From NCBI GenBank assembly GCA_023413135.1, contig JAEZQK010000065.1, positions 1 through 32,266 of the forward strand: a stretch of 32,266 nt of DNA, in the 5' to 3' direction. The notes under the pieces are model-generated. The model worked only from the letters and a program-made list of their open reading frames with translations. It did not search any database and was not told where the DNA came from. The translations under genes were made by a program, and so were the position numbers. Positions 7,490-14,823 of this stretch are shown piece by piece. Numbering within the stretch: the stretch's first letter is position 1; each line of letters starts with the position of its first letter. The stretch is from Bacillota bacterium. Lineage in GTDB: Bacteria; Bacillota; Clostridia; Christensenellales; Aristaeellaceae.

Positions 7490-8647
7490 TTAAGGCATGG
7501 TGACGGCATATACCGTATCCCCGCAAGCCAATAGGGCCACGCCCCCGGCCGTCATTCCCAGAAAGTCCGTAGGAACCTCCATGTCTTGCGGCCGGTTCAG
7601 CGCTGAAAACCGCTGGGCGCCCAAATCTGTGCGGTAGATATATTCCGAAGAGAAGGCATACACGGTTTTTTTGAAAATGGCCGCCCCCACGCAAGATGAC
7701 GGCAGCGTATAGCGCCTGTCGTTTGCCCCGCTCAAAAGCCGGATCTCCCGGATGGCGTAATCACCGCTGGTCTGAGAAGAGGGCGCCAGAAGCATCATGG
7801 TATCGCCTTTTTCCGGCGTTTCGCTGGCGATCAGCGTCCAGCCGTATACCAGGATGGCCGCGCCCGTCTCCTCCTTGCCCTTATAATCGAAGGTGCGAAG
7901 CTGCCTTGTGCTCACCGTGCGAAGCTTCTGGGTATCATACAGCACCTTGTAGGTAAAGGCCTCCCCCAGGGAAATCACCCCGGTGTTCATCTGGCCTACC
8001 TCAAAGGTGTTGAGCACCGTATTGGCCACCGTGCCGAACACATCCAGCGCCATCGTCCAAACGTACTGCCCGTCCTCGCCGTAAAAGCCCACATCCAGCA
8101 TGAGGCGGCCGGAAAATGCGTCCGCCTCCTCATCCACCGGCGCGCCGTTCAAGTCGCAGATCATCAGCCTGGGCTCCGTATCCTCCCCGATGATAGCGGC
8201 GGCAAACTTTTTGCCGATGCGGGCAAACTGCACCTGCTGCCCCAGGTTGTCGATGTAGGTGGGGTGCCCGTTTTGATCCAGAATATATATCTGGCTGCCG
8301 GCCCAGGCCACAACAGAGTTGTCACTGGCGGAAAAGCTGGCGTCCGCGCCGACGGTATGGGACCAGCGCACCGCGCCGGTGGTGGTGATGCACCAGATGG
8401 ATACGCCGTCATAGTACAGCACATACTCGCCGAAGGGCGTCACATTTTGCCCTGCCAGGCAGGGCAGGCGGACGGCGGATGTCTCCGAAGGCTGACCCAG
8501 GCGGCGGATTGCAACAATGATGACAACGGCAAAAACAACTGCCAAAAGCAGGATGACCAGGATCGCCCAGTGCCTTTTTCTGGTGTTGTCCGGCTGCCGT
8601 CTTTGCATCATAGATAATAGGCTAGCTCCTTTTAAGAAGCGGGACAT
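7490..8647 (-). CDS. DUF5711-like membrane-anchored beta-propeller protein
   Basis: 385 residues. A basic N-terminus (QRRQPDNTRKRHW) leads into one transmembrane helix (AILVILLLAVVFAVVIIVAI), then about 340 extracellular residues with repeating short-strand motifs such as VLYYDGVSIWCITTTGAVRW and QIYILDQNGHPTYIDNLG. These resemble PQQ-type propeller blades. This architecture and the neighbouring cvpA-like gene match proteins I know as DUF5711; function unknown. The start is uncertain: the ATG at 8647 has a close AAGGGAAG, while ATGs at 8611 and 8608 follow AAAGGAG at long spacing. It lies downstream of a promoter at 8920-8948 and the hairpin array at 8685-8886. Confidence 0.72.
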   Translation of the reverse strand: MSRFLKGASLLSMMQRRQPDNTRKRHWAILVILLLAVVFAVVIIVAIRRLGQPSETSAVRLPCLAGQNVTPFGEYVLYYDGVSIWCITTTGAVRWSHTVGADASFSASDNSVVAWAGSQIYILDQNGHPTYIDNLGQQVQFARIGKKFAAAIIGEDTEPRLMICDLNGAPVDEEADAFSGRLMLDVGFYGEDGQYVWTMALDVFGTVANTVLNTFEVGQMNTGVISLGEAFTYKVLYDTQKLRTVSTRQLRTFDYKGKEETGAAILVYGWTLIASETPEKGDTMMLLAPSSQTSGDYAIREIRLLSGANDRRYTLPSSCVGAAIFKKTVYAFSSEYIYRTDLGAQRFSALNRPQDMEVPTDFLGMTAGGVALLACGDTVYAVTMP

Positions 8648-8684
8648 CTTCCCTTATGCAACGATGTATCCCGCTGAATTCATG

Positions 8685-8886
8685 CTGTACCTTTCGAGAA
8701 AATGGCTGCGCCATTTTCTCGAGTTCGCACCTTTTGCCTGCTCACTTCGTTCGCGGCCGGCAAAAGGTGTAAGGAAAGCTTGCTACGCAAGCGACCCGCG
8801 CACCCGGCAAAGCCGGGCGACACGATTTCAAACGAGGGGCTTCGGCCCCTCGTTACTCCCCAGGAGGAGTTCTCGATAAAATACAG
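8685..8886. repeat. 202-bp mosaic of six hairpins with terminal inverted repeats
   Basis: The ends match as an imperfect inverted repeat: CTGTA...CGAGAA (8685-8700) against TTCTCG...TACAG (8870-8886). Between them are consecutive stems. (1) A 12-bp stem 8695-8706/8710-8721. (2) An 11-bp stem 8728-8738/8759-8769. (3) GCTTGC/GCAAGC at 8778-8792. (4) CCCGGC/GCCGGG at 8803-8817. (5) A 10-bp stem 8831-8840/8845-8854 closing a TTCG tetraloop. (6) ACTCC/GGAGT at 8855-8870. No ORF is supported. It resembles a non-autonomous palindromic element (MITE- or REP-like) and lies in the predicted leader of the DUF5711-like gene. Confidence 0.75.
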
Positions 8887-8919
8887 GTAATCGCAAAAAT
8901 TTTATGCCGCCACTTTTTT

Positions 8920-8948
8920 ATTATAATGAACAATCAAAAAAGACGCAA
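8920..8948 (-). promoter_or_regulatory. Promoter upstream of the DUF5711-cvpA pair
   Basis: On the minus strand TTGCGT (8943-8948) and a perfect TATAAT (8920-8925) are 17 bp apart, just past the stop codon of the AAA ATPase gene. It would give a leader of about 265 nt that contains the whole hairpin array. Confidence 0.65.
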
Positions 8949-8955
8949 CGCATTT

Positions 8956-9783
8956 TTATTGTGCGGCCGAACCATCTTCTTCTTTTTCCCGGCGGAGCCT
9001 TTCCATGTACTGCCGGGGATGGGCCAGAAAATCCTTCATTAATTGCACATGGCTTAGATCTTCATACTGTACGGAGGTCACCGGCGCCTGATCGAAGCAC
9101 CAGATGTCCGCGCCTGGATACGCCATCAGGATGGGGGAATGGGTGGCAATAATGAACTGGCTGTCCGCCTCCCGTTCCATTAAGAGGGAGACCAAAGCCA
9201 GCTGGCGCATGGGTGACAGGGGGGCTTCCGGCTCGTCCAGCAAATAGATGCCGCCGGGTCTGATCCGCTGCTTGAATAGCGCCAGAAAGCTTTCCCCATG
9301 GGACCTGCTGTCCGGCTCACTGCCGTAGCGGCTGTTCAGCGCCGACAGGGATGACGCGTAAGCCATTCTCGCCTGGCCCTTGGCAAAAGCGCTGCGGTGG
9401 GCATTTTCCTCCTCCACCCGGTCGAGCTCCAGGCTCATATCCTCCTGCATGAGGGCGATGCGCTTGACGAAATTGAAAAAATCCTCCGCCCGAAGAAAGA
9501 AGCCCTTTCTTATCTTTACGCCAAAGGCAAGCCGAATCGCGTCACACAGCGGATCGAGCCCCATAAGCGTCGTATCCCTTGACGCATCCTCCCAACCGAT
9601 AGACGGCAGGGAAAGCTTGCGGGCCAAGGCTTCCATCAACGTTGACTTTCCTGTGCCGTTCTCCCCCACCACCAATGTGACGGGAGATGTGAACTCCCTT
9701 TTTTTAAGGGACATTACCTGGGGACAGTGGAAGGGGTATGCGCCAAGCTCTCCTTCCACCGACAGAGACCGAAGTGATATCAT
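8956..9783 (-). CDS. Predicted AAA family ATPase (ABC/SMC-type fold, COG3910-like)
   Basis: 275 residues. Walker A GENGTGKST (40-48), signature SHGES (161-165), Walker B GIYLLDEPEA (178-187) and a switch His in ATHSPI (~215) give a complete ABC-type ATPase site. There is no transmembrane segment or partner permease. A short helical insertion lies between the motifs. Such stand-alone ATPases related to RecF/OLD/SMC heads are widespread and mostly uncharacterised; some act in phage defence together with a nuclease, but no nuclease lies next to this one. AAAAAGGGGG precedes the ATG. It stands alone between a terminator (9840-9867) and a promoter (8920-8948). Confidence 0.8.
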   Translation of the reverse strand: MISLRSLSVEGELGAYPFHCPQVMSLKKREFTSPVTLVVGENGTGKSTLMEALARKLSLPSIGWEDASRDTTLMGLDPLCDAIRLAFGVKIRKGFFLRAEDFFNFVKRIALMQEDMSLELDRVEEENAHRSAFAKGQARMAYASSLSALNSRYGSEPDSRSHGESFLALFKQRIRPGGIYLLDEPEAPLSPMRQLALVSLLMEREADSQFIIATHSPILMAYPGADIWCFDQAPVTSVQYEDLSHVQLMKDFLAHPRQYMERLRREKEEDGSAAQ

Positions 9784-9839
9784 ACGCAGCCCCCTTTTTG
9801 CAGATACTTTCCATGGGATCCATTAAACGGATATTATTA

Positions 9840-9867
9840 GGGGGAGCCCATGGCTATAGGCTCCCCC
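9840..9867 (-). terminator. Terminator-like hairpin after the pepV-like gene
   Basis: GGGGGAGCC (9840-9848) pairs with GGCTCCCCC (9859-9867) around a 10-base loop. On the minus strand it is followed by TAATAATAT, a weak T tail. It lies 9 bp past the stop of the dipeptidase gene. Confidence 0.65.
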
Positions 9868-9875
9868 GCCATTTC

Positions 9876-11252
9876 TTATTCTGCGGCCAACTTTACGATC
9901 GCGCGGGTAAAGATTTTCACATTGGCCATCAGGCCATCCACCGTCATATATTCCCCTGCCTGGTGGGCCAGCTCCTCGTCCTCCGGAAAGAGGGAGCCAA
10001 AGGCGACGCCCTCTTTCAGGCAGCGGGCATACGTGCCGCCGCCGATGGCGATCGCCTGTTTGGGCCGTCCGGTGACTTCATGGTATGCATCCAGCAGCGA
10101 CTGCACCAGAACACTGCTTTCCGGTACATGGTGGGGCTGCTTGAAGGCGGACTCGGAAACGGTAATCCCGGCAGGATAAACGGCAGCGGAAATAGCCTTT
10201 AAAATCGCCTCGGGACTCGCCATCACGGGATAGCGGATGTCAATGGTAGCCTCCACTTTTTGCTCGTCTGCCTTCAGGATGCCCAGGTTCAGCGTCAGCG
10301 CGCCGGAAAGCTTGTCGCTGACGGCAATGTTCAAAGACGTTCCGTCGTACTCCAGGCCGATCACCTGGGCAAGGCGGAGAAGCGGCCCACGTGCGCCCAG
10401 ATATTCCAGCGCCTTAAGAAGCCTGCCGATGGCGTTTTTCGCCATCTCCGGCATGGCGGCATGGCCGGCCACGCCCTGGGCGGCGATCTTCACCAGGCCA
10501 TCCGGCAAACGCTCCGCCGTAACCGGGTACCCGGCCGTTTTCCCAAATTCCTCCACCTTGCGTACCGTGTCCGTATCCCCTAATACATACGCCTCGGCAA
10601 GGCCCGGGATCACGTTGGGCCGCTGCCCGGCCTCGATGCGCACAACCTTCAGACCGTCTTTTACGGCGGGACCTTGAAGCTTCAAGTGGTACAGGCCCTT
10701 TTCCGTATTGATCACGGGGAAGCAGGCGTCGGGGCTGAAGCCGGCGCTTGGCATATCGGCGTGCGCCTGATAATACTTCATATCCTCCATGCCGGATTCC
10801 TCGTCGCAGCCCAGAATAAGCCGCACACGCTTCTTAAGCGGTATACCGGCCATCTGTATGGCCTTCATGGCGTACAGCGCGGCCACCGCCGGACCCTTGT
10901 CGTCATTTACGCCGCGGCCATAAATACGCCCGCCGATCAGGTCGGCGCCAAAGGGATCCGTCTTCCAGCCATCTCCGGCAGGCACGACGTCCAAATGCGC
11001 CAGGATGCCCAGCACATCTTCCCCCTGGCCCATCTGCGCGTCCCCGGCATAGCCGTCGATATCCCGCACCACAAAGCCCAGATCCTTGCAGTCCGAAAGC
11101 GCCAGGTCCAGCATCTGCCGGACGGCCTGCCCAAAGGGAGCGTTTTGAACCGGCTCCCCCTTCACACTGGGGATACGCACCCACTTTTGCAGCGTTTGAA
11201 TAAGGGGCTCCCGAAGCGATTCAACGATCTGATCCAATTTCGTGTAATCCAT
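9876..11252 (-). CDS. pepV: M20 family metallodipeptidase, PepV/Sapep type
   Basis: 458 residues, matching the PepV length. Metal-binding and catalytic residues are recognisable: AHLDVVPAGDGW (His86, Asp88), YGRGVNDDKGP (Asp118), LGCDEESG (Glu151, Glu152), SPDACFP (Asp175) and a C-terminal His in LAHQAGEYM. Family role: hydrolysis of dipeptides with an unblocked N-terminus in the cytoplasm, using two divalent metals (Zn or Mn). It starts 2 bp after the patB-like stop codon and has GGAGAATAAAC before the ATG, so it is the last gene of the 14684-9876 operon. Confidence 0.92.
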   Translation of the reverse strand: MDYTKLDQIVESLREPLIQTLQKWVRIPSVKGEPVQNAPFGQAVRQMLDLALSDCKDLGFVVRDIDGYAGDAQMGQGEDVLGILAHLDVVPAGDGWKTDPFGADLIGGRIYGRGVNDDKGPAVAALYAMKAIQMAGIPLKKRVRLILGCDEESGMEDMKYYQAHADMPSAGFSPDACFPVINTEKGLYHLKLQGPAVKDGLKVVRIEAGQRPNVIPGLAEAYVLGDTDTVRKVEEFGKTAGYPVTAERLPDGLVKIAAQGVAGHAAMPEMAKNAIGRLLKALEYLGARGPLLRLAQVIGLEYDGTSLNIAVSDKLSGALTLNLGILKADEQKVEATIDIRYPVMASPEAILKAISAAVYPAGITVSESAFKQPHHVPESSVLVQSLLDAYHEVTGRPKQAIAIGGGTYARCLKEGVAFGSLFPEDEELAHQAGEYMTVDGLMANVKIFTRAIVKLAAE

Positions 11253-11254
11253 GT

Positions 11255-12442
11255 TTATTCTCCTTCCAATGCCCGCTTCAAACGGGTGACTGCTTCCGCA
11301 ATGTTCCTGTGGGGACAGCCAAAATTCAGGCGCATGAAGCCTTCCCCGGCATGCTTGCCAAAAAACGTGCCGTCCGTCAGCATAAGCCCCAAGCGCTGGG
11401 TACGCTGCATGATTTCCTTATTGCTATGGCCATACTCCCGCAGGTCCAGCCAGGCCAGATATGTACCCTCTACCGGAGACATCTTCACTTTGGGAAGATG
11501 TTTAGCAAGCAAATCGGAAAGAAGCTGCCTGCCGGCGTCCAGATAGGCGATCAGCCCGTCCAGCCATGCATCCCCGGTTTCATAGGCGGCCCGGGTGGCC
11601 TCCAGGGCGAATATGTTGCCGCTTTTAACGCCGCAGGAAAACAGCGTCTTTTCAATTTTCTCCCGCATCTGGCTATGCCTTGTGAACAGCACCGCCTGCT
11701 GCAATCCCGCCAGGTTGAACGTCTTGCTGGCCGCCGCCAGCGTCACCACCTTGGCATTTGGATTATCGCAGGTCAAGGACAAAGCGGGCACGAAGGCGTG
11801 GGGGGAAAACGCAAAATCGGCGTGTATTTCATCGCACACAAGGGGTGTGTGATACTTATGCAAAACAGCAAACAGCTCCTGCAGCTCCTCTTTGGTCCAT
11901 ACCTTGGAAACCGGGTTGTGGGGGCTGCACAGGAGCATCATTTTCGCTCCCGCCTTCAGTTGTTCCTCCAACTGGCCCAAGTTCATGTGCCAACGGCCGT
12001 CTTCATCCTGAACCAGAGGGTTTTCCACCACAGTGCGGCCGTTTTGGGCAATAGACGAAAAGAAGGGTCCGTACACCGGCGGCTGGATGATCACGCCGTC
12101 TCCCGGCTGGGTAAAGGCCTGGATGCAGGCCTTGAGGCCCGTCACCACGCAGGGAAGCATCAGCAACTGATCCTTATCAAGGGATACAAAGTGCCGGCGG
12201 CGCCAAAAATCAAGCACCGCCCGGCCGTCATCCTCCGCTACCTCCGTATAGCCGTAGGTGCCATGGGCGGCCCGATTGAGTATCGCCTGCTGCACGCCGG
12301 GAGGACTTTCAAAATCCATATCTGCCACCCACATGGGCAAAAGGTTTTCCGTAGCACCTTCCTCCAAGGTGATATCCCATTTTTCGCTTCGGGTGCCGAT
12401 CCTATCGATGCCCCGGTCAAAATAATCGAACGAGAACTCCAA
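11255..12442 (-). CDS. patB: MalY/PatB family PLP-dependent aminotransferase (cystathionine beta-lyase-like)
   Basis: 395 residues, fold-type I PLP enzyme. It opens with FDRGIDRIGTRSEKWD and LPMWVADMDFESP, typical for the MalY/PatB group. HNPVSKVW (175-182) holds the ring-contacting Asn176, CDEIHAD (203-209) the cofactor-binding Asp, and AASKTFNLAGLQ (238-249) the Schiff-base Lys240. Family role: cleavage of cystathionine or cysteine, releasing a thiol or sulfide, pyruvate and ammonia; some members also transaminate. The usual NPVGRVW is NPVSKVW here, a small divergence. The start is a TTG with AGGAGG seven bases upstream. It sits 20 bp downstream of the methyltransferase gene and 2 bp before pepV. 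Exact substrate uncertain. Confidence 0.88.
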   Translation of the reverse strand: MEFSFDYFDRGIDRIGTRSEKWDITLEEGATENLLPMWVADMDFESPPGVQQAILNRAAHGTYGYTEVAEDDGRAVLDFWRRRHFVSLDKDQLLMLPCVVTGLKACIQAFTQPGDGVIIQPPVYGPFFSSIAQNGRTVVENPLVQDEDGRWHMNLGQLEEQLKAGAKMMLLCSPHNPVSKVWTKEELQELFAVLHKYHTPLVCDEIHADFAFSPHAFVPALSLTCDNPNAKVVTLAAASKTFNLAGLQQAVLFTRHSQMREKIEKTLFSCGVKSGNIFALEATRAAYETGDAWLDGLIAYLDAGRQLLSDLLAKHLPKVKMSPVEGTYLAWLDLREYGHSNKEIMQRTQRLGLMLTDGTFFGKHAGEGFMRLNFGCPHRNIAEAVTRLKRALEGE

Positions 12443-12462
12443 TGAAAGGCCTCCTTTGTTTA

Positions 12463-13053
12463 TTAAGTATCCGCCTTGATCACCCAGAACCCGCCGCCCC
12501 GCTCCACCACCTGCGCTTTCAAAAAAATGGTGTTCAAATAAGCAAGAGCAGAGGGCGCGCCCTGCTGTTTGCGGATGACCAGATAGAGAGATCCGCCGGG
12601 AAGAAGGTGGCCGGCGCTTTTCGCAAACAGGTCATATATCACCTGCTTGCCGGCCCGGATGGGAGGATTGGTCAGGATGCAAGAAAATTTCTCTTCCCCA
12701 AGTGCCGCGAAGCCGTCGCTTTCAAGCACTTTCACCGAAACGGTATTGCGCTGCGCGTTTTTCCTGCTCAATTCCACCGCCCGGCTGTTGATATCCACCA
12801 TCGTTACCCGGATGGCAGGATACGCCTTGGAAACGGATATCCCCACCGCCCCCCAGCCGCAGCCCATGTCCAGCACATCCCCCGAAAGAGGCGGCAGTGC
12901 GTGAAGCAAAAGCGCCGTGCCCTTGTCGATCCCGTCCCGGGAAAAGACACCGGCGTCCGTTTCAAAAGTCAAGGTGTGGCCCTCATAGACCGTTTGACAT
13001 TCCCCCGGCCGGTGGGTGCTTTCTGGTGCCTTGGAAAAATAGTGGTCAGGCAT
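12463..13053 (-). CDS. Class I SAM-dependent methyltransferase, RsmC-like (YbxB-like)
   Basis: 196 residues. The SAM-binding motif is LDMGCGWGAVGI (61-72), the acidic residue of motif II lies in VDINSRAVELS, and the substrate motif is TNPPIRAG (128-135). The NPP(I/F) signature points to an N-methyltransferase acting on an exocyclic amine, and the small RsmC-like proteins of Firmicutes (YbxB) are presumed to modify rRNA guanine. I start it at the ATG at 13053, with GGGGAGG ten bases upstream, rather than further upstream inside the previous gene. Its first 8 bp overlap the end of the pseudouridine synthase gene, which is also an rRNA modification enzyme. Confidence 0.87.
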   Translation of the reverse strand: MPDHYFSKAPESTHRPGECQTVYEGHTLTFETDAGVFSRDGIDKGTALLLHALPPLSGDVLDMGCGWGAVGISVSKAYPAIRVTMVDINSRAVELSRKNAQRNTVSVKVLESDGFAALGEEKFSCILTNPPIRAGKQVIYDLFAKSAGHLLPGGSLYLVIRKQQGAPSALAYLNTIFLKAQVVERGGGFWVIKADT

Positions 13054-13786
13054 GATGATAATCCTCCCCGTACGCGTCGCGGCGAAGGGCGGCGGTCTCA
13101 AGGTCCGTAAGTTCCCTGAATCCGCCTTCCGGCAAGCTTTCATCCAAGCGCAGGCTGCCAAAGGAAATCCTCTTCAGATCCGTTACAGTAAGCCCCCTGC
13201 TTAGAAACATGCGCTTGACCTGATGGAACTTGCCTTCCTTCAGCGTGACTATCGCCCTGGATTCCTGAAGACTTGTTTCCAGTATATCCAGCTTGGCGGG
13301 CTGGGCCGTAAAATTAGAAAGTGTCAATCCATTTTCAAAAGCAAGCACATCCGCCTGACCCAGCGGCCCGTTCACCCGCACCAGATATTCCTTGGCCACA
13401 TGATGCCTGGGCGACAAAAGAAAGTGGGCCAGCGGCCCATCGGTGGTGAAGAGCAAAAGGCCCCGGGAATCCTTGTCCAGCCTGCCCACAGGCATCAAAC
13501 CCATGGCCCGGAAATTTTGCGGCAGCAGGTCCATAACTGTTTTCGCCTTGCGGTCATTGGCCGCGGTGAGTATTCCGGGAGGCTTATTGAGCATGCCGTA
13601 CCGGAGGGTGGCCAGGGATACATTCTGCCCATCCACCTCCACCACGTCCTTTTCCGGGTCGGTTTTCAGCCCCGGATCAAGGCAGGGCCGGCCGTTGACC
13701 AGAACGCGGCCACGGCGAATGAGTTCCTTGACGTCGCTCCTTGACCCCAGCCCCTGCCGGGACAGGAGCTTGTCCAGCCGTTCCAT
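13046..13786 (-). CDS. RsuA/RluB family rRNA pseudouridine synthase
   Basis: 246 residues. An N-terminal S4 RNA-binding domain (MERLDKLLSRQGLGSRSDVK, through RRGRVLVNG) is followed by the catalytic domain. The family signature GRLDKDSRGLLLFTTDG (101-117) contains catalytic Asp104, and KEGKFHQVKRMF is the second conserved block. It isomerises a uridine to pseudouridine in 16S or 23S rRNA; the site cannot be read from sequence. I prefer the ATG at 13786 (GGAGG 12 bases upstream) to the ATG at 13798, which abuts GGAGG directly. It overlaps the end of the membrane-protein gene upstream by 1 codon-start or less and the methyltransferase gene by 8 bp. Confidence 0.9.
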   Translation of the reverse strand: MERLDKLLSRQGLGSRSDVKELIRRGRVLVNGRPCLDPGLKTDPEKDVVEVDGQNVSLATLRYGMLNKPPGILTAANDRKAKTVMDLLPQNFRAMGLMPVGRLDKDSRGLLLFTTDGPLAHFLLSPRHHVAKEYLVRVNGPLGQADVLAFENGLTLSNFTAQPAKLDILETSLQESRAIVTLKEGKFHQVKRMFLSRGLTVTDLKRISFGSLRLDESLPEGGFRELTDLETAALRRDAYGEDYHHA

Positions 13787-13787
13787 G

Positions 13788-14684
13788 TTAATTTTCATCC
13801 TCCGGCCGCCGGATATAGTACGCTTGCAATACCTTGCGCAGCGGCAGCAGCGGCCAATACACCAGGATAAACACCGCCGCCAGCCCCCAGAGCATTTGAG
13901 GCTCGGCAAGCTGTGAAAGGTCTAATTTCATCTTATTCAAAAAATCCCGAAGCAGGCGGTATCCCATATATACACCCGGCACAAGAACAGGCATCAGCAG
14001 CAGCGTTTGAATGACCGCCACGAAAAACTGGCCGCCACGGCGCCCCCTTAGGCGGGAGAGCATCTCTTTTCGCGCCGGTTCATACCTGCCGCCTGATTTC
14101 TTGAACAAAAAGCGGATCATGCCATTGCGCATCATGCCGTACAAAAGCACCAGCAGCAAAAGCACCATGAAAGCCGCTATGATATAGGCGCCCTCCATCA
14201 AGCCGTAGCCTTCCCCCAATGACCTGCCCAGATTGATGACCATGCGAAAAACCTTGGTGCCGTCTTCCACGCCATACATCAGGTACACGCCTGCACCCAG
14301 CCCCAAACAAAGCGGCAGCGCCCAAGGCAGCAAATGCAGTGCCTGTGAAAGCATAGCGCCAAGCTTCCTGCCATACCCCTTCAAATCAACAAGCCGCGCC
14401 GATAAAAAGGTTCTGCCCTTCAGCGCATCATGCATGGCTTCTCCCATGGAATAGCGCAGCGGGAAGACTACAAATACATACAGGATGGGCGTCAGCATAG
14501 AAAGATAGCGCAGCGGGCTGCCCTTCTCACATAGAACCAGCGCCAACAGGGGAGATAAAGCGGCAAGCCTGATCAGGATCAAAACCAGCATGCCCGCCAT
14601 CCAATTCAAATAACTGCCCTTTAAACGTTTGCACGTCTTCCTCCATGCAAGCGATACGGTATTTGAGGCCGATACATCACGCAT
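13788..14684 (-). CDS. Polytopic membrane protein of unknown function (298 aa)
   Basis: 298 residues with about six hydrophobic segments, e.g. YLNWMAGMLVLILIRLAALS near residue 30 and IIAAFMVLLLLVLLYGMM around 165-185. Long basic cytoplasmic loops include KKSGGRYEPARKEMLSRLRG. I do not recognise a family; the general layout recalls DUF975-type integral membrane proteins, but this is not a firm match. It is the first gene of the five-gene minus-strand operon with AAGGAGG before its ATG and its own promoter at 14726-14754. It overlaps the following pseudouridine synthase region, so the two are probably translated together. Confidence 0.75.
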   Translation of the reverse strand: MRDVSASNTVSLAWRKTCKRLKGSYLNWMAGMLVLILIRLAALSPLLALVLCEKGSPLRYLSMLTPILYVFVVFPLRYSMGEAMHDALKGRTFLSARLVDLKGYGRKLGAMLSQALHLLPWALPLCLGLGAGVYLMYGVEDGTKVFRMVINLGRSLGEGYGLMEGAYIIAAFMVLLLLVLLYGMMRNGMIRFLFKKSGGRYEPARKEMLSRLRGRRGGQFFVAVIQTLLLMPVLVPGVYMGYRLLRDFLNKMKLDLSQLAEPQMLWGLAAVFILVYWPLLPLRKVLQAYYIRRPEDEN

Positions 14685-14725
14685 TGCCTGTCCCTCCTTA
14701 AAAATGAATATACGTCTATTTACAT

Positions 14726-14754
14726 ATTATACCGTACACGCCCAAGCCATGCAA
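14726..14754 (-). promoter_or_regulatory. Promoter of the minus-strand five-gene operon
   Basis: On the minus strand TTGCAT (14749-14754) and a perfect TATAAT (14726-14731) are 17 bp apart. Its -35 box directly touches the -35 box of the divergent promoter at 14755-14784. Confidence 0.75.
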
Positions 14755-14784
14755 TTGCAATTATTTGCCGGGCCATGGTACAAT
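14755..14784 (+). promoter_or_regulatory. Promoter of the radical SAM gene
   Basis: TTGCAA (14755-14760) and TACAAT (14779-14784) are 18 bp apart, with a TGG extension before the -10. The start codon lies 40 bp further on. The shared sequence TGCAATTGCA (14750-14759) is a perfect 10-bp palindrome spanning both -35 boxes. Confidence 0.7.
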
Positions 14785-14823
14785 TTAGGGTGTGAAAGCC
14801 GATTGAGCCGGATGGAGGTAGAT

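Noticed and set aside
11309..12445. Long open frame (378 codons) on the plus strand opposite the patB-like gene
   Set aside because: It mirrors the codons of a clearly recognisable PLP enzyme, has no ribosome binding site and shows no family motif.
14629..14823. N-terminal extension of the radical SAM protein
   Set aside because: It would begin upstream of the promoter and lacks a ribosome binding site; ATG 14824 has GGAGG and starts at the conserved first strand.
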